A program made the translations under genes and the position numbers. The notes below the pieces were generated by a model. It did no database searches. It was not told the origin of the DNA and saw only the letters and a program-made list of their open reading frames with translations. Shown piece by piece: positions 36,131 to 47,312 of a stretch of DNA of 64,000 nucleotides; position 1 is the first letter of the stretch, and every line of letters begins with the position of its first letter. The DNA is taken from assembly GCF_022113815.1 (NCBI RefSeq), contig NZ_SGOM01000005.1:179705-243704 (forward strand), in the 5' to 3' direction. Source of the stretch: Vibrio cincinnatiensis (GTDB lineage: Bacteria; Pseudomonadota; Gammaproteobacteria; Enterobacterales; Vibrionaceae).

Positions 36131-36889
36131 CTAGAAACGCCCTTGCTGATTAAATGAATAGCGACCTAACCCATCAGGAGTCGGTAAATATTTCAACTGT
36201 TGTCCCAAGCTTGTAGGAAAATCTACGCCCGGTTTAAACCAAGCTTGAGTACTGAAACGCTGATCCGCTTGTACCTCCGCCGAGAATTCACTGCTCATCT
36301 GCGTATTCTGTTGACTACCGTGTATCGTCAATACATTTTGTTGACAGGACAAATCTGCCATAACTGGCCCCAGCGACAATTTACCCAACGGAGTCCCAAC
36401 TTCACTTTGAGTCCAAGCCAACATCCCTTCCGCTTGAGCGCACCAAGGAGATTGATAGCGGTAATCTCGTAACGTGAGCTCTATTTGCCCTTGTAACGTC
36501 ACGGGAACAGGGAGCCTTAAGTAAGGTTGTACCTGCTCAGCAGGTAAAGAAAACACCATATTCTGAGCAAATGGGCCCGAAAAGTCATATCCCACCACGC
36601 CTTTACCTTGTAGGCGTTGATCGCTTCCTCGGCCAAAACGAACATTAAGCTGCGCTTTAGCCTTTAATATGGCTGACCATTCCCATTGCCACTGTAGTTC
36701 TCCCCAATTTGTCTGTTGCCAACGCACCTGCTTGGCACTGCCATTCCACATCGTTCCACTCACACCTTGTACTGATAAGTGAGAGGGGAACGGAAGGTAC
36801 GAAAAAACGACCTGGGCAGGTAAATGCACGACCGCACTGATTAACATAACCAATATAAATACGCTGATATAACCCACTATCGGTTTCAT
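36131..36889 (-). CDS. gspN: Type II secretion system protein GspN (EpsN)
   Basis: Accessory inner-membrane T2SS protein, 252 residues. One N-terminal transmembrane segment (about residues 5-25, VGYISVFILVMLISAVVHLP) anchors a periplasmic domain with the family's tryptophan-rich WNGSAKQVRWQQTNWGELQWQW stretch, here described in parts. C-terminal ends in LGRYSFNQQGRF. It is the last gene of the gspC-N operon, one base after gspM. GspN is missing from many T2SS operons but normal in vibrios. Its exact job is not settled. Confidence 0.93.
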   Translation of the reverse strand: MKPIVGYISVFILVMLISAVVHLPAQVVFSYLPFPSHLSVQGVSGTMWNGSAKQVRWQQTNWGELQWQWEWSAILKAKAQLNVRFGRGSDQRLQGKGVVGYDFSGPFAQNMVFSLPAEQVQPYLRLPVPVTLQGQIELTLRDYRYQSPWCAQAEGMLAWTQSEVGTPLGKLSLGPVMADLSCQQNVLTIHGSQQNTQMSSEFSAEVQADQRFSTQAWFKPGVDFPTSLGQQLKYLPTPDGLGRYSFNQQGRF

Positions 36890-36890
36890 C

Positions 36891-37385
36891 TCATCCTACC
36901 CGTTTGAACTGCAAACGTTTGACATCAACCATACCCGAGGTTTTTCCTCGTTCGAGATCCATAAATTCAACATCAATACCTTGCCGCTCTTTTAAATACG
37001 CCAGCCATGCCACCAATTGAGAAAAAGGAAGCGGTTGAATCCAAACTTGCATCCTATCATCACGCGGCTGCACTCTGATCAGTTCAATCTTAAATTGCCC
37101 GGTGGATGATGCTATCACCTGATTCAACGGTTGAGTTGAGCGAACCACACCCCCCTTCTGGCGCAAGCTGACAATCTGATCCGCCGTCTTTTCTACCCAC
37201 TGAAGCAGTTGTTTTTCCGTACTCATCCGCACTTTTGCGGCTTCACTCTGCTGATTCAATGGAGCAAGCACTCCCCAATAAAGTAAACCCAGCAATACAG
37301 CACCACCGCCAATCAGCACTAATCGCTGCTCACGCTGGCTGATGCTCTGCCACCATAATGCCAGAGTCATTAGTCTCTGTTTCAT
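36891..37385 (-). CDS. gspM: Type II secretion system protein GspM (EpsM)
   Basis: Bitopic inner-membrane protein of the assembly platform, 164 residues. It pairs with GspL. A short cytoplasmic head (WQSISQREQRLVLIGG) is followed by one transmembrane helix (about 21-40, LVLIGGGAVLLGLLYWGVLAP), a periplasmic coiled region and a ferredoxin-like domain (about 85-160, QFKIELIRVQPRDDRMQVWI). The start overlaps the gspL stop by 4 nt, so translation is probably coupled. Confidence 0.95.
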   Translation of the reverse strand: MKQRLMTLALWWQSISQREQRLVLIGGGAVLLGLLYWGVLAPLNQQSEAAKVRMSTEKQLLQWVEKTADQIVSLRQKGGVVRSTQPLNQVIASSTGQFKIELIRVQPRDDRMQVWIQPLPFSQLVAWLAYLKERQGIDVEFMDLERGKTSGMVDVKRLQFKRVG

Positions 37386-38623
37386 TCTTTACGCCCTGCC
37401 ACAGCTTTAAGTACAAAGGAACCCAATACTCGATCAGCATTCTTATTTAATGGCCCCTGTTCAACCGTAAAATCTTGCGCTAACTTTACTCTCGCCTGCT
37501 CAAAAGTTTGAAAATCTGGGCCGCTGACTTCAATACGCAGTTCCCCACGATTAGCATCAAAACGTAAGCTTTGAATTTCCATCGCTTTCACCTGCCCAAT
37601 ACTGCCAGGTAACAAGTTAAGCCAGTGAAGTACGACTTCCTCTTGTGAGCCGCCCGACAGAGCCTTTAATTCATCACTCATTTGTCGTTTTAAATAGCTC
37701 ACCGTAGGGATACGTTGTTTATCTGGGAAGATAGTTCTAAAAATACGTTCGCTTTCGCTGCGATAAGCCTGTGCGGTGACACTATCTTGATGAACATGTA
37801 ACCCTTGACTGACAACAAGAATGATCAGTAAGAGAATGGCCGCCACGACAGCTTTACGCCAAATAAACCAATATTTCATCCACGAGGATTTAGGCTTAAA
37901 GCTTCCGGTCAACACATTGATTTTATGACGAAAGATTTCTTCGCAAAGCTGTGAAGCTAAGGGTTTTTCGAGACTTTCTCCCCATACCTGCTCTTCAGAT
38001 AAAGGCAAATCAGGTAACGGCGTATAAGCGATAAGAGAAAGAGACTTATCCGGCCCCTTCACCCAATCAGTACGACAAAACCACGTTAACCACTCTTGTT
38101 CGACGCTAACACCAGCATGCTCGCCTTTACGAATCAGCCAATGCTGCCCCATCTGCAGCGCACTCAATCCTTCATGATTAACCGGTATGGCAAACACATC
38201 AGGAACCACACGTTTTACCGCTAGGCTGCATCGTTCAAGATGATCCAGCATCGATTGTAGCCAAACTCGATCCATGACTGCGACAAAAGCATGATCGCCC
38301 TGCCTATCCAATACGGAGAAATGCAGCTCATCCACATCCTGAGCTAATTCATCTTCCAGTAAATACGGTAAGATAGACGAAAATTGGCGACTGGCTCCTG
38401 ATGGAATCATGACTTCAGTTAACAGCACATCACTGCTGGCTAATAAGACAGTGGTTGAACGCTGTGCCGCATGCGGGGCCAACTGTTCAAGTTGTTGCCA
38501 ACTGGCCAGCTCTCCATGGTCTAGCACTTCCTGTTGTGAGGAAGACCAGACAAACCAAGGGATTGTCGCATTTTGTTGACTACTCAGCCGAACGATTAAG
38601 CTCTCGCTCACTGACTCCTCCAT
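37382..38623 (-). CDS. gspL: Type II secretion system protein GspL (EpsL)
   Basis: Links the cytoplasmic ATPase GspE to the inner-membrane platform. It has 413 residues. The actin-like cytoplasmic domain (about 1-240) includes [18 protein letters not shown] and [19 protein letters not shown] single transmembrane helix (about 263-282, [18 protein letters not shown]) and a periplasmic ferredoxin-like domain (about 325-400) follow. It overlaps gspK by 44 nt, an unusually long overlap even for this operon, and gspM by 4 nt. Confidence 0.95.
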   Translation of the reverse strand: MEESVSESLIVRLSSQQNATIPWFVWSSSQQEVLDHGELASWQQLEQLAPHAAQRSTTVLLASSDVLLTEVMIPSGASRQFSSILPYLLEDELAQDVDELHFSVLDRQGDHAFVAVMDRVWLQSMLDHLERCSLAVKRVVPDVFAIPVNHEGLSALQMGQHWLIRKGEHAGVSVEQEWLTWFCRTDWVKGPDKSLSLIAYTPLPDLPLSEEQVWGESLEKPLASQLCEEIFRHKINVLTGSFKPKSSWMKYWFIWRKAVVAAILLLIILVVSQGLHVHQDSVTAQAYRSESERIFRTIFPDKQRIPTVSYLKRQMSDELKALSGGSQEEVVLHWLNLLPGSIGQVKAMEIQSLRFDANRGELRIEVSGPDFQTFEQARVKLAQDFTVEQGPLNKNADRVLGSFVLKAVAGRKE

Positions 38624-39593
38624 AGCGACGGCGTATCACCGTTGCATCCTTTTTATTACGACTATAAAACAGGCTGCGAATTCGTACCTGTGACGTATCC
38701 ACCTTGACCTGTGCATCCAATTCAAAATATTGACTATCCACACTTAAGTAAGCTCGAGCTTCTTCTCGACGAGCCTTCTCGACTGCCGCAATTTGTGATT
38801 CAGCCAAAAAGCTTGCAACACTGTCCCAACCATCAAAGGGACGAGACTCTAACACGGCTTTAGCATTCGATTCATTTAAATATGGGCTAAACATTGCAAC
38901 CAGTAACTTTGCTTGCTCTGGTGCAAGAGTATTGATATTTAACCGCCAATCTTGGTTGGGCAACGCACAGACATAAGGTGCGAGTAAACTCATCGTTTTG
39001 CCCCCCATTTGATAAACGGCCCGAAGCTCACTGCTATCGACTAATAACCCATTCGGAGCCAAATAAGCTGGAGTCATGGATTCATATAATGCATCTTCAG
39101 CCCCATTGGCCCGATTAACCCGATCATCTGCATCAATGAAATCCCACGTCGCATCGGCAATCGTTTCTGCTTGGTAATTCTCAACCTCCAGCTCGTCCAA
39201 CAAGGCGCGCCAAACTCGATAAACATAAGGAGGCGTATTATTACTACTGAGCGCCAATCCAGAAAAAACATTGATATTAAAACACGCCTGCTTATCAACA
39301 ATACTTCCCGTTACCTGGCCGTAATCGAGTGGATAAGTACGCTGGCTTTGTGCCCAAGGCTGATTCAGGTTAATGGTGTCGTTGTCTTTATAACTTTGTT
39401 CAATCGCCGCTTTCGCCAAAGCTTCAACCCCGATCGAATACCAATAGGCTTGTTGATAGCCCATTTGATGATTAGCTCGTTGAAACTGGCTGAACATCCG
39501 CTGAGACATGGTTGCCGCAATAGAAACCATAACGGCCAATAACAATAAAACAATGATGAGTGCCACGCCACGCTGATTATGATGACGAATCAT
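38580..39593 (-). CDS. gspK: Type II secretion minor pseudopilin GspK (EpsK)
   Basis: Tip minor pseudopilin, 337 residues. It has a short prepilin leader ending in Gly (MIRHHNQRG) and then the hydrophobic helix [20 protein letters not shown]. As typical for GspK it lacks the usual +5 Glu of other pseudopilins. The large alpha-domain insertion carries [14 protein letters not shown] and [15 protein letters not shown] with the acidic calcium-binding region. GspK, I and J form the trimeric tip of the pseudopilus. It overlaps gspJ by 17 nt. Confidence 0.95.
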   Translation of the reverse strand: MIRHHNQRGVALIIVLLLLAVMVSIAATMSQRMFSQFQRANHQMGYQQAYWYSIGVEALAKAAIEQSYKDNDTINLNQPWAQSQRTYPLDYGQVTGSIVDKQACFNINVFSGLALSSNNTPPYVYRVWRALLDELEVENYQAETIADATWDFIDADDRVNRANGAEDALYESMTPAYLAPNGLLVDSSELRAVYQMGGKTMSLLAPYVCALPNQDWRLNINTLAPEQAKLLVAMFSPYLNESNAKAVLESRPFDGWDSVASFLAESQIAAVEKARREEARAYLSVDSQYFELDAQVKVDTSQVRIRSLFYSRNKKDATVIRRRYGGVSERELNRSAE

Positions 39594-40218
39594 TCATCTC
39601 TCCCTGCGCACCACCCGTTAACAAATAAACGCGCTCAACTTCGCCATAATCTTTTAAAGTTAAACCCACCGAAATCGCTTGAGGCAGAGCGTGTTCCATT
39701 TCCCATTTTTCCGACCATTGCCCATCGACATAGAAACGAACCGACCAAGTTTCAACACCCCTTAAGAGAGGTGCAACGATGGGTTCTTGTCCCGCTGGCG
39801 TATCAGGATAGCGCCACCATACCCGCTCTAATACCTGATCTTTTATTCGATAGCCGACCTTCAACACTTCCCCACGAGGAAATTGCTGCTGAGGGTTGTG
39901 CCAGCCAAGGCGTGTAAAACGCAGGCCTTTCGTGTCTGAATCCAGCAGGTAATCCTGCCATTGCACAAGTTGAGCAGAGGCTGACTCCCCTTGACTACGA
40001 AAAGATCGCAATGCCATCTGACGAAAATCCGTATCCATGATAATCATTGCCCGCTGCAACTCACTCAACCGAGCTTCTCGTTGAGCAGAAACGTGATTAC
40101 TTTGCTGAACTTGATACAGCACCTGATAAGCTGCCACACTCAGGCTGGCAAAAATCGCCATTGCAACCAAAACCTCGATTAAGGTAAAGCCCTGTGTTTT
40201 CGCTTTACTTCGCCACAT
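39577..40218 (-). CDS. gspJ: Type II secretion minor pseudopilin GspJ (EpsJ)
   Basis: Minor pseudopilin, 213 residues. Prepilin leader [10 protein letters not shown] then [21 protein letters not shown]: the cleavage Gly, the methylated Phe and the Glu at +5 are all present. The periplasmic domain follows with [13 protein letters not shown] and [15 protein letters not shown], typical of GspJ. It overlaps gspI by 14 nt and gspK by 17 nt. It must be processed by a prepilin peptidase encoded outside the window. Confidence 0.95.
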   Translation of the reverse strand: MWRSKAKTQGFTLIEVLVAMAIFASLSVAAYQVLYQVQQSNHVSAQREARLSELQRAMIIMDTDFRQMALRSFRSQGESASAQLVQWQDYLLDSDTKGLRFTRLGWHNPQQQFPRGEVLKVGYRIKDQVLERVWWRYPDTPAGQEPIVAPLLRGVETWSVRFYVDGQWSEKWEMEHALPQAISVGLTLKDYGEVERVYLLTGGAQGEMNDSSS

Positions 40219-40561
40219 AGCTTCTTACCGTTACAATCGGAGAGCCTTTTGCCTCAGCCGCCACACTCACATCGAATGCCGCCAAGATTGAATTTGACGT
40301 TTTGACCGGAGACACTCGCCAATACCATGTTCTTCCTGCTAGTTCCTCTCGTCCCTCACGTTGGGCTAACGACTTTGCATTTAGATGCACTTTTGCCATC
40401 TGATTATCAGCCACCATAGCCGCAAAAGTTTTTTCTTCTAGGTAGCTAATTGTATTAACGTGTTGGGTCACCGCTCGAATCACACTGATAGCGGCGGTCG
40501 AAAAAATGGCTAAAGCAACCAACACCTCTAATAAAGTAAACCCTCGTTTATGGTTTATCAT
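40205..40561 (-). CDS. gspI: Type II secretion minor pseudopilin GspI (EpsI)
   Basis: Minor pseudopilin of 118 residues from the ATG at plus base 40561 (MINHKRG then FTLLEVLVALAIFSTAAISV). This start gives the expected 7-residue leader; an upstream ATG at 40579 would make it 13. Glu at +5 is present. The small C-terminal domain contains MVADNQMAKVHL and RTWYWRVSPV, the GspI hallmark. It overlaps both gspH (14 nt) and gspJ (14 nt). Confidence 0.94.
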   Translation of the reverse strand: MINHKRGFTLLEVLVALAIFSTAAISVIRAVTQHVNTISYLEEKTFAAMVADNQMAKVHLNAKSLAQREGREELAGRTWYWRVSPVKTSNSILAAFDVSVAAEAKGSPIVTVRSYVAK

Positions 40562-41129
40562 GTGGCTCTCCCGGTGCAAGTAAACGTATTTGTCCGTTGT
40601 CTTCCACTATGACCTGCCAGCCTGTATCTATATTTTGCTGGAGAGGATAAATGGAGAGATGAAACGGTGTTATCTCGCCACTTGATAAAATAAACACTTG
40701 AGGTTCAGGCGGTGCTTGCTGCTCTTTGTATTCCGCAAACATCTGATCATCGAATAAAGAACTGGGGATAAATAACCTGTCTTTGTCCTGCCAAGCGCCT
40801 CCGCCAACCGAAAATTCGAGACCGAGCCCCTCATCTAACGCTAACTGCGCAGCAAAGCCAATTTTATCTATCGGTTGCCACCCCTGTTCGTTGAATTGCA
40901 AAAAACTAATGCGATGTTTTTTTTCGTCCACTCGGAGTCCAAAATCCAAACCACTTAATAGCGCTTCTTCATTCAGTAATTGCAAACGTTGAAAAAGGCT
41001 TTGCGCACTTTTTTCAATTTCATCACTTTGTTTAGCCGGTAAGGTGGCAATCACAGCAACAGCACTGAGCGAGAGTAAAACTAACACCAGCATAATTTCG
41101 AGCAGGGTAAAACCGCGCTGCCATCTCAT
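40548..41129 (-). CDS. gspH: Type II secretion minor pseudopilin GspH (EpsH)
   Basis: Minor pseudopilin linking the tip complex to the GspG fibre, 193 residues. Leader MRWQRG then FTLLEIMLVLVLLSLSAVAV with Glu at +5. The globular domain contains FQRLQLLNEEALLSGLDFGLRV and a C-terminal strand WQVIVEDNGQIRLLAPGE. It is separated from gspG by about 40 nt and overlaps gspI. Confidence 0.95.
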   Translation of the reverse strand: MRWQRGFTLLEIMLVLVLLSLSAVAVIATLPAKQSDEIEKSAQSLFQRLQLLNEEALLSGLDFGLRVDEKKHRISFLQFNEQGWQPIDKIGFAAQLALDEGLGLEFSVGGGAWQDKDRLFIPSSLFDDQMFAEYKEQQAPPEPQVFILSSGEITPFHLSIYPLQQNIDTGWQVIVEDNGQIRLLAPGEPHDKP

Positions 41130-41169
41130 CGAACATCACCCAATACCTTTACCGTCAAGAAATGCATGA

Positions 41170-41613
41170 TTACTGAAAATCTTGCAAATTCCAGTTACCA
41201 ATGTCGGCATTCGCCCCTTCTCCCCCTTCCTGACCATCCGCGCCTAAAGTAAAAACATCAACACGACCATGTTCACCCGGGCTTAAATATTGGTAATCAT
41301 TTCCCCAAGGGTCTTTCGGTAATCGACGAATATACCCATCCGCACGATAATTTCTTGGCTCTGGATTAGACGGTTTGCTCACTAAAGCCTCTAATCCTTG
41401 ATCGGTGGTTGGATAGAGGCTGTTATCCAATCGATACATATCCAATGCATTTTCTAGCGCCACAATATCGGTGATCGCTTTTTGCTGATCGGCTTTATCT
41501 TTGTTTCCCAACAAATTAGGAACCACGACACTGGCAAGAATGCCTAAGATAACAACCACGACCATCACTTCCAGTAGAGTAAAGCCTGATTGTCTATTTG
41601 CTCTTTTATTCAT
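41170..41613 (-). CDS. gspG: Type II secretion major pseudopilin GspG (EpsG)
   Basis: Main subunit of the periplasmic pseudopilus that pushes substrates through the secretin. It has 147 residues. Leader MNKRANRQSG then FTLLEVMVVVVILGILASVV, with Gly at the cleavage site and Glu at +5. The conserved ALDMYRLDNSLYPTTDQGLEAL, LPKDPWGNDYQYLSPG and the C-terminal calcium-site loop TLGADGQEGG are all intact. It lies 35 nt downstream of gspF; higher expression than its neighbours is usual for this gene. Confidence 0.97.
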   Translation of the reverse strand: MNKRANRQSGFTLLEVMVVVVILGILASVVVPNLLGNKDKADQQKAITDIVALENALDMYRLDNSLYPTTDQGLEALVSKPSNPEPRNYRADGYIRRLPKDPWGNDYQYLSPGEHGRVDVFTLGADGQEGGEGANADIGNWNLQDFQ

Positions 41614-41648
41614 AATTACTCCATCTTGCTCTCATCATCACTCGCCAA

Positions 41649-42869
41649 CTAACGGCTCATTAAATTATTCATTTCTAAAATTGGCATTAATGTGGCCATC
41701 ACAATAAATAGAACTAAGCCCGCCATCAGTGCAATCAACACGGGCGTAAAGATACCTAATGCAATATTAACGGTAGACTCAAAGCTGGCATCTTGGTTAT
41801 CTGCTGCTCGTGTCAGCATGCTTTCCAGCTCTCCACTTTGCTCACCACTGGCGATCATATGCAGCATCATCGGAGGAAACAGTTTCGTCTGAGTCAAGGC
41901 ATTACGTAGGCTTGACCCTTCTCGAACATTATCCACGGCAAATAACACTTGCTGTTTAACATACTGATTCGTCATCACATCAACCGCAACACGCATTCCA
42001 TCAAGAATGGGAATGGCACTCGAGGTACAAATTGATAAAGTGCGAGCAAAGCGTGAGGTATTCAAACCTCGTGCAATTTTGCCTATCAGGGGCAAATACA
42101 ACAGTTTTTGATGCCAATAGAGTCGAATGTGCGGCTTACCAAGTAACCACTTAGCTAAAGAGATAAGTCCCAGTATCAGCAGCAACAAAATTATCCCCCA
42201 CTGCTGAATAAAATGACTGGCTGACAACAAAAACTGGGTGGAAGCCGGTAATGCTTGGCCCATTTGCACAAATTGCCCAATAATTTTCGGCACAACGGCC
42301 GCCAGCAAAAATGCCACTATCCCAACCGCAAAGACAACTAGAACAATCGGGTACAACAAGGCTTGAATTAGCTTTGAACGCATTTTTTGTCGGTTCTCAG
42401 CATAATCGGCCAACCGTTGTAAAATGGCATCTAAATGCCCTGATTTTTCTCCCGCAGCGACCATAGAGCGAAAAAGATCATCAAAAACATGAGGGTAATC
42501 ACCCAAGCTATCGGCTAGCGTGTATCCCTCAGTCACTTTTGATCTCACAGCGGCCAACATGTTACGAATTTTGGGCTTTTCTGATTGTTCAGAAACAGCT
42601 TTCAAGCACTCCTCAAGGGGCATACCAGATTGCACTAATGTCGAAAGCTGACGCGTAAGTAAGGCTAAATCCGGCGTGCTGATTCCCCTCGGTTTTGTCC
42701 AACGGGCTTGTCGCGCTTTGGCCGCTTTCGCTTGTGTTTCCAGCACTTCGATAGGGATCATCCCCTGCTCTTTTAGGCGCTGACGCACCTGACGAGCATG
42801 GTCACCTTCGATGATGCCTTTCTTCTGCCTTCCTTTAGTATCCAGGGCCTTGTATTCAAATGCCGCCAT
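41649..42869 (-). CDS. gspF: Type II secretion inner-membrane platform protein GspF (EpsF)
   Basis: Polytopic core of the platform, 406 residues. It begins [18 protein letters not shown]. Two homologous T2SSF domains (about residues 70-195 and 270-395) each carry the family signature (LTRQLSTLVQSGMPLEECL and FARTLSICTSSAIPILDGM) with GEKSGHLD and GEQSGELE. Three transmembrane helices lie near 170-190, 220-240 and 375-398. The ATG and the gspE stop share one base (translational coupling). Confidence 0.97.
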   Translation of the reverse strand: MAAFEYKALDTKGRQKKGIIEGDHARQVRQRLKEQGMIPIEVLETQAKAAKARQARWTKPRGISTPDLALLTRQLSTLVQSGMPLEECLKAVSEQSEKPKIRNMLAAVRSKVTEGYTLADSLGDYPHVFDDLFRSMVAAGEKSGHLDAILQRLADYAENRQKMRSKLIQALLYPIVLVVFAVGIVAFLLAAVVPKIIGQFVQMGQALPASTQFLLSASHFIQQWGIILLLLILGLISLAKWLLGKPHIRLYWHQKLLYLPLIGKIARGLNTSRFARTLSICTSSAIPILDGMRVAVDVMTNQYVKQQVLFAVDNVREGSSLRNALTQTKLFPPMMLHMIASGEQSGELESMLTRAADNQDASFESTVNIALGIFTPVLIALMAGLVLFIVMATLMPILEMNNLMSR

Positions 42870-44371
42870 TACGACTCCTTGGTCACTCGCATGACTTCTT
42901 CCAAAGAAGTCATGCCTTGGCGAACTTTATCTAAACCATCATCACGGATACTGGGCGTCTTACTGCGGATTGCCTGTTCAATGGCTTGCTCTCCCGCTTC
43001 ACGGTGAATTAAAGCTTGTACTTCATCGTCAACCAACATGAGTTCGTGGATACCCGTTCGCCCGCGGTAGCCTTTAAAATTACATTTTTCACACCCATGG
43101 GCTCGGTACAACGTCAATGCTTCTTTTTTGCCCAAGTTAAACCATTTCTTCTGTTCTTTATTCGCCTCATAAGGTTCTTTACAATCTGGGCATAGCGTGC
43201 GAACCAAACGTTGGGCCAGTACCCCAAGTAGGGAGGATGAGATAAGAAATGGTTCAATACCCATATCACGCAAACGGGTAATGGCACCAATCGCGGTATT
43301 GGTGTGTAAGGTTGACATCACTAAGTGCCCCGTTAATGAGGCTTGAACCGCGATCTGAGCGGTTTCGAGATCACGAATTTCCCCAACCATCACGACATCT
43401 GGGTCTTGCCGAAGAATAGCTCTCAATCCGCGAGCAAACGTCATATCTACTTTCGGATTAACTTGAGTTTGACCAATGCCATCAATATCAAACTCAATAG
43501 GGTCCTCTACTGTAAGAATGTTACGTTCACTGCTGTTTAGCTCTTGTAGGCCAGCATATAACGTGGTTGATTTCCCCGATCCCGTTGGGCCCGTTACCAG
43601 AAAAATACCATGAGGACGTTCAATTAAATGACGGAAGTCGGCTTGGTTTTGCGCCGTCATTCCTAAACTGTGCAGATCAAGCCGTGTTGCGTTTTTATCA
43701 AGCAAACGCATCACTACACGCTCTCCATGAGAGGAAGGCATGGTTGACACGCGGACATCGACTGAACGGCCCCCAATACGGAGTGAAATTCGACCATCTT
43801 GCGGCACCCGCTTTTCAGCAATGTCGAGTTTAGCCATGACTTTGACGCGAGAGACTAATAGCGAAGACAGTTTGCGGCTGGGTGATAAGACTTCTCGTAA
43901 TACGCCATCAACCCGGAAGCGAATAGAGAGTGTTTTTTCAAAGGTTTCAATATGAATATCCGATGCGCCTTCTTTAATCGCCTCACCCAGCATGGCATTA
44001 ATCAATTTAATGATCGGAGCATCATCTTCTGATTCCAGTAGGTCTTCACTTTGTGGAAGCTCTTCGGCAAGCGAGAAAAAATCATCACTATCAGCCCCAA
44101 TATCTTCCATTAGCTGACGCGCTTCTGAGGAGTCCCGCTGATATACTTCGGTCAACTTAGCTTCGAAAATCTCTGCGCTCAACGCCGTAAGTACAAACGG
44201 GCTTCTTAACACTCGTTTCACTTCAACCAATGCCAATAATGCAATAGGAGCAACGTAGTAAAGAATGGCTTGCTCTTGCTGAGCATCCCATTCCAACACT
44301 AACTTATGGCGATTCGCAAAGCTAAAAGGCAAGCGGCGAAGCCGTGGTTTATCCGATAACTCACTACTCAT
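42869..44371 (-). CDS. gspE: Type II secretion ATPase GspE (EpsE)
   Basis: Cytoplasmic secretion ATPase, 500 residues, forming a hexamer at the base through GspL. The N-terminal domain (about 1-90) is followed by N2E, then the RecA-like domain with Walker [13 protein letters not shown], the Asp box [13 protein letters not shown], Walker [13 protein letters not shown], and the His box [12 protein letters not shown]. The four-cysteine zinc module (LCPDC ... CEKC) expected in GspE is intact. It starts on the last base of the gspD stop. It is the motor that drives pseudopilus growth. Confidence 0.97.
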   Translation of the reverse strand: MSSELSDKPRLRRLPFSFANRHKLVLEWDAQQEQAILYYVAPIALLALVEVKRVLRSPFVLTALSAEIFEAKLTEVYQRDSSEARQLMEDIGADSDDFFSLAEELPQSEDLLESEDDAPIIKLINAMLGEAIKEGASDIHIETFEKTLSIRFRVDGVLREVLSPSRKLSSLLVSRVKVMAKLDIAEKRVPQDGRISLRIGGRSVDVRVSTMPSSHGERVVMRLLDKNATRLDLHSLGMTAQNQADFRHLIERPHGIFLVTGPTGSGKSTTLYAGLQELNSSERNILTVEDPIEFDIDGIGQTQVNPKVDMTFARGLRAILRQDPDVVMVGEIRDLETAQIAVQASLTGHLVMSTLHTNTAIGAITRLRDMGIEPFLISSSLLGVLAQRLVRTLCPDCKEPYEANKEQKKWFNLGKKEALTLYRAHGCEKCNFKGYRGRTGIHELMLVDDEVQALIHREAGEQAIEQAIRSKTPSIRDDGLDKVRQGMTSLEEVMRVTKES

Positions 44372-46395
44372 TATTGAGCATCCATTTGATCAAGAAATGC
44401 TTGAATTTCTGCTGCATGACGACGTTCTTCACCAAATTCAGGCAGGACAGGAATATGGCTATTATCCATCAACTTCAACCCTTGATCGGCTTTAAACAGT
44501 TGCTCGGCACGAATGTAATTATATTTGCGTTGGGTAATACCATCGGCGGTCATGCCATCACGGATAATGGTCGGTTTGATAAAGACCATCAGGTTTTTCT
44601 TTTCCACTTGAGTATTGGTTGAGCGGAAAAGTTGCCCTAAAAAGGGGATATCCCCCAGTAGTGGTACTTTTGATTCACTTTCTGCGGTACGTTCATCAAT
44701 TAAGCCTCCAAGCACCAACATTTGTCCATCTTGTACCATGACCGAGGTATTGAGCTGACGCTTGGCAAAACGAACATCAACCGCCCCATTGGCCCCCAAG
44801 ACATTGGACACTTCTTGCTCTATTGATAATTGAACCGAATCCCCTTCATTGATTTGAGGCACGACTTTTAGCTTAATACCGACTTCTTTACGTTCTACGG
44901 TTTGGAAAGGGTTGTCATTGTTTGAGCCAGCGGTAGAGCCCGTAAGCACAGGCACTTCTTCACCAACAATGAATGAGGCTTCACCGTTATCCATCACGGT
45001 AATACTTGGAGAAGAGAGAATATTGGTGCTAGAGGTGCTTGATACGGCACTAATTAGCGCTGTCCAGTCTCCCATCATAATGCCAACCGCGGCACCATTA
45101 ATACCCGACAATGCAGAAGCCAGTGTTGAGTAATCACCGGATTCTGTATTCGTGTAAGGACGTCGATTACCATCTGAATCATAATAATATTCAGTGGTGG
45201 TCTGATCTTTAGCTTCTTCTAAACCGACCATCACTTGGCCAATTTGTGCTCCGGTATTACCGTATTGAATGACGGTACCATCTTTAAGTGAGCCCCACTG
45301 AACGCCTAAATTGATGCCATCGCCTTCCGCCATTTCAACAATTAAGGCTTCAATTAACACTTGAGCTCGGCGGATATCCAATTGTGAGATCACATCTAAT
45401 AAGGCATTCATAATGTCTTGCGGTGCCGTAATCACAATTGAGTTCGTATCCGCATGAGCGGCTATCATCACTTTTCCGCCTTGCAATGAGCCGGATTTTT
45501 GCCCGCTCTGCTTTTCTGCTTGTAAATTCTCAGACACGCCTTGCAATACATTGACTAAATTTTCAGCTTTTGCGTATTTTAAATAGACCACGCGGTTGTT
45601 GCCTCGGGTCGCCATTTCAATATCCAGTTGTTTGATCAACCGTTTCAACCGTTCACGCACTTTAGGATCGCCAGAAATCAGAATCGCATTCGTGCGATCA
45701 TCTGCAACAAATTTTGGCTGCAAAAATTCTGGGGTATTTTTTGAATCACTCGCTTTGCTCAGCGCTTCAACAATACGAACCATTTCTGAGGCAGAGGCAT
45801 TTTTCAGTTCCACCATTTCAATATCTTTGTCACCCGCTTGATCCACTCGACGAATGATATCGGCTAAGCGATTGACCACCGCTGCACGTCCCGTGATCAA
45901 AATAATATTGGCCGGGTCATAGTGAACAACGTTCCCAGCGCCTGCGTTATCAATCAATTGACGCAACAATGGGGATAATTCTCGTACCGAGACATTTTTA
46001 ACCGCAACCACTTGTGTAATGACATTGTCGCCGTTAGCACGATCATCACTGCCTAAAACGGGAATGGCTGAGGTTTTGGCATCTTTAGCCCGAATAACTT
46101 TAAGGACACCGTTATCCATCTCAACCACGGCGAAACCATAAACTTCCAGTACATTCAAAAAGAAGCTGTAATATTGCTCACCACTTAATGTGTCATAGCT
46201 GCGAACATCAATTTTCCCTCGCACTGATGGATCAACAATGATGGTTTTTTCTAAGTTTCGACCAACAATATTAATAAATTCTTGAATATCCGTACCTTTA
46301 AAACTGGCACTAAATGCTTCATTTGCGAAGGCGATGGGTGAAGCAAGTAAACTTCCAGCTAGCAGCCATACACTTTTATTAAGCCAATGCTTCAC
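44371..46395 (-). CDS. gspD: Type II secretion secretin GspD (EpsD)
   Basis: Outer-membrane secretin channel, 674 residues. Signal peptide about 1-24 ([17 protein letters not shown]). The periplasmic N0 domain ([20 protein letters not shown]) is followed by N1-N3 repeats (about 120-340) and the secretin C domain (about 360-610) with [13 protein letters not shown] and [19 protein letters not shown]. The tail after about 620 is the S-domain region that binds a pilotin in some systems. No pilotin gene (gspS) or gspAB is beside it. It is the second gene of the operon, 35 nt after gspC. Confidence 0.97.
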   Translation of the reverse strand: MKHWLNKSVWLLAGSLLASPIAFANEAFSASFKGTDIQEFINIVGRNLEKTIIVDPSVRGKIDVRSYDTLSGEQYYSFFLNVLEVYGFAVVEMDNGVLKVIRAKDAKTSAIPVLGSDDRANGDNVITQVVAVKNVSVRELSPLLRQLIDNAGAGNVVHYDPANIILITGRAAVVNRLADIIRRVDQAGDKDIEMVELKNASASEMVRIVEALSKASDSKNTPEFLQPKFVADDRTNAILISGDPKVRERLKRLIKQLDIEMATRGNNRVVYLKYAKAENLVNVLQGVSENLQAEKQSGQKSGSLQGGKVMIAAHADTNSIVITAPQDIMNALLDVISQLDIRRAQVLIEALIVEMAEGDGINLGVQWGSLKDGTVIQYGNTGAQIGQVMVGLEEAKDQTTTEYYYDSDGNRRPYTNTESGDYSTLASALSGINGAAVGIMMGDWTALISAVSSTSSTNILSSPSITVMDNGEASFIVGEEVPVLTGSTAGSNNDNPFQTVERKEVGIKLKVVPQINEGDSVQLSIEQEVSNVLGANGAVDVRFAKRQLNTSVMVQDGQMLVLGGLIDERTAESESKVPLLGDIPFLGQLFRSTNTQVEKKNLMVFIKPTIIRDGMTADGITQRKYNYIRAEQLFKADQGLKLMDNSHIPVLPEFGEERRHAAEIQAFLDQMDAQ

Positions 46396-46430
46396 ACAAC
46401 ACTCCCTGATTAATTACTGCCACTTGGCCA

Positions 46431-47312
46431 TTAAAATTGAATATAGATATCATGTGGTTGTCCATCACGCTCTACCGTAAGGTTAAGTTCGGTCAGATCC
46501 GATACGGATTCAAATACCTGAGTCATGACACTGGGATCGGTTAAATCTAAGCCATTCAGTTGAATGGCAATATCACCGGCCTGTAACCCAACTGCTTCAA
46601 ATAACGCAGGATCTTTACCCGGGCTAACCCGATAGCCGATGACCTGATCATCCTGTTTAACCTGCGATAGAGAGACATATTTAAAAACTTCTTGTGGGTT
46701 ACGGCTAATTTCGGTTCGAATGGAGGTCAGTTTGTCTTCAATTGATGATGTTAGCGTTGATGTTGAGCGGTCTGGTGTTTGAATGACAGGGGCTTGATAG
46801 TCTCGGCCTTCCAGCATCAAGGTTTCATCTCGCCCTGCATTATCAATGATCACCCGATCAGCAAACACCGCTTTTAATTGCGCCCGTGTTCCCTCAACTT
46901 CCTCATTCAACCCATAAGTATTCTGCTGACCTCGGTTAGCAATAACGGCCAAACTGCGCGCTTGTTCTGTACTTGCCACAACACCAACCAATGTTAAGTT
47001 AAGACGAGTCGGCGGCGCATCTACTTTTACTGTAGTTGTGACTGGAGAGGCAGTTTGTACAACGTAACGGCCAAATAAATCGCTATTTTTCAGCGACTGT
47101 ATGTTGAGACGAAAAGGCGTTGATACAGAGGAAACACTCGTTGATGTCCATGACATTACACTCGGTTTAGGCTGTAAAATCAGCCATAGACTCTGCCCCA
47201 CTAACCACGCTGCTAGCGCGATTCCGACGATAGTGAGCACTTGGCTGATTGGCGATTGCCAACGTAAGATCAAAGGCCAACATCCATTTATGTTCCATCG
47301 GTTAAAGTCCAT
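46431..47312 (-). CDS. gspC: Type II secretion protein GspC (EpsC)
   Basis: Inner-membrane protein that connects the platform with the secretin N0 domain and helps choose substrates. It has 293 residues from the ATG at plus base 47312; a GTG at 47321 in the same frame is a plausible alternative start because AGGA is better spaced to it. One transmembrane helix (about 24-46) is followed by the HR domain (about 95-165, SDLFGRYV and LNLTLVGVVAS) and a C-terminal PDZ domain (about 200-293, SPGKDPALFEAVGLQAGDIA). It is the first gene of the operon, so the promoter should lie in 47313-47607. Confidence 0.94.
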   Translation of the reverse strand: MDFNRWNINGCWPLILRWQSPISQVLTIVGIALAAWLVGQSLWLILQPKPSVMSWTSTSVSSVSTPFRLNIQSLKNSDLFGRYVVQTASPVTTTVKVDAPPTRLNLTLVGVVASTEQARSLAVIANRGQQNTYGLNEEVEGTRAQLKAVFADRVIIDNAGRDETLMLEGRDYQAPVIQTPDRSTSTLTSSIEDKLTSIRTEISRNPQEVFKYVSLSQVKQDDQVIGYRVSPGKDPALFEAVGLQAGDIAIQLNGLDLTDPSVMTQVFESVSDLTELNLTVERDGQPHDIYIQF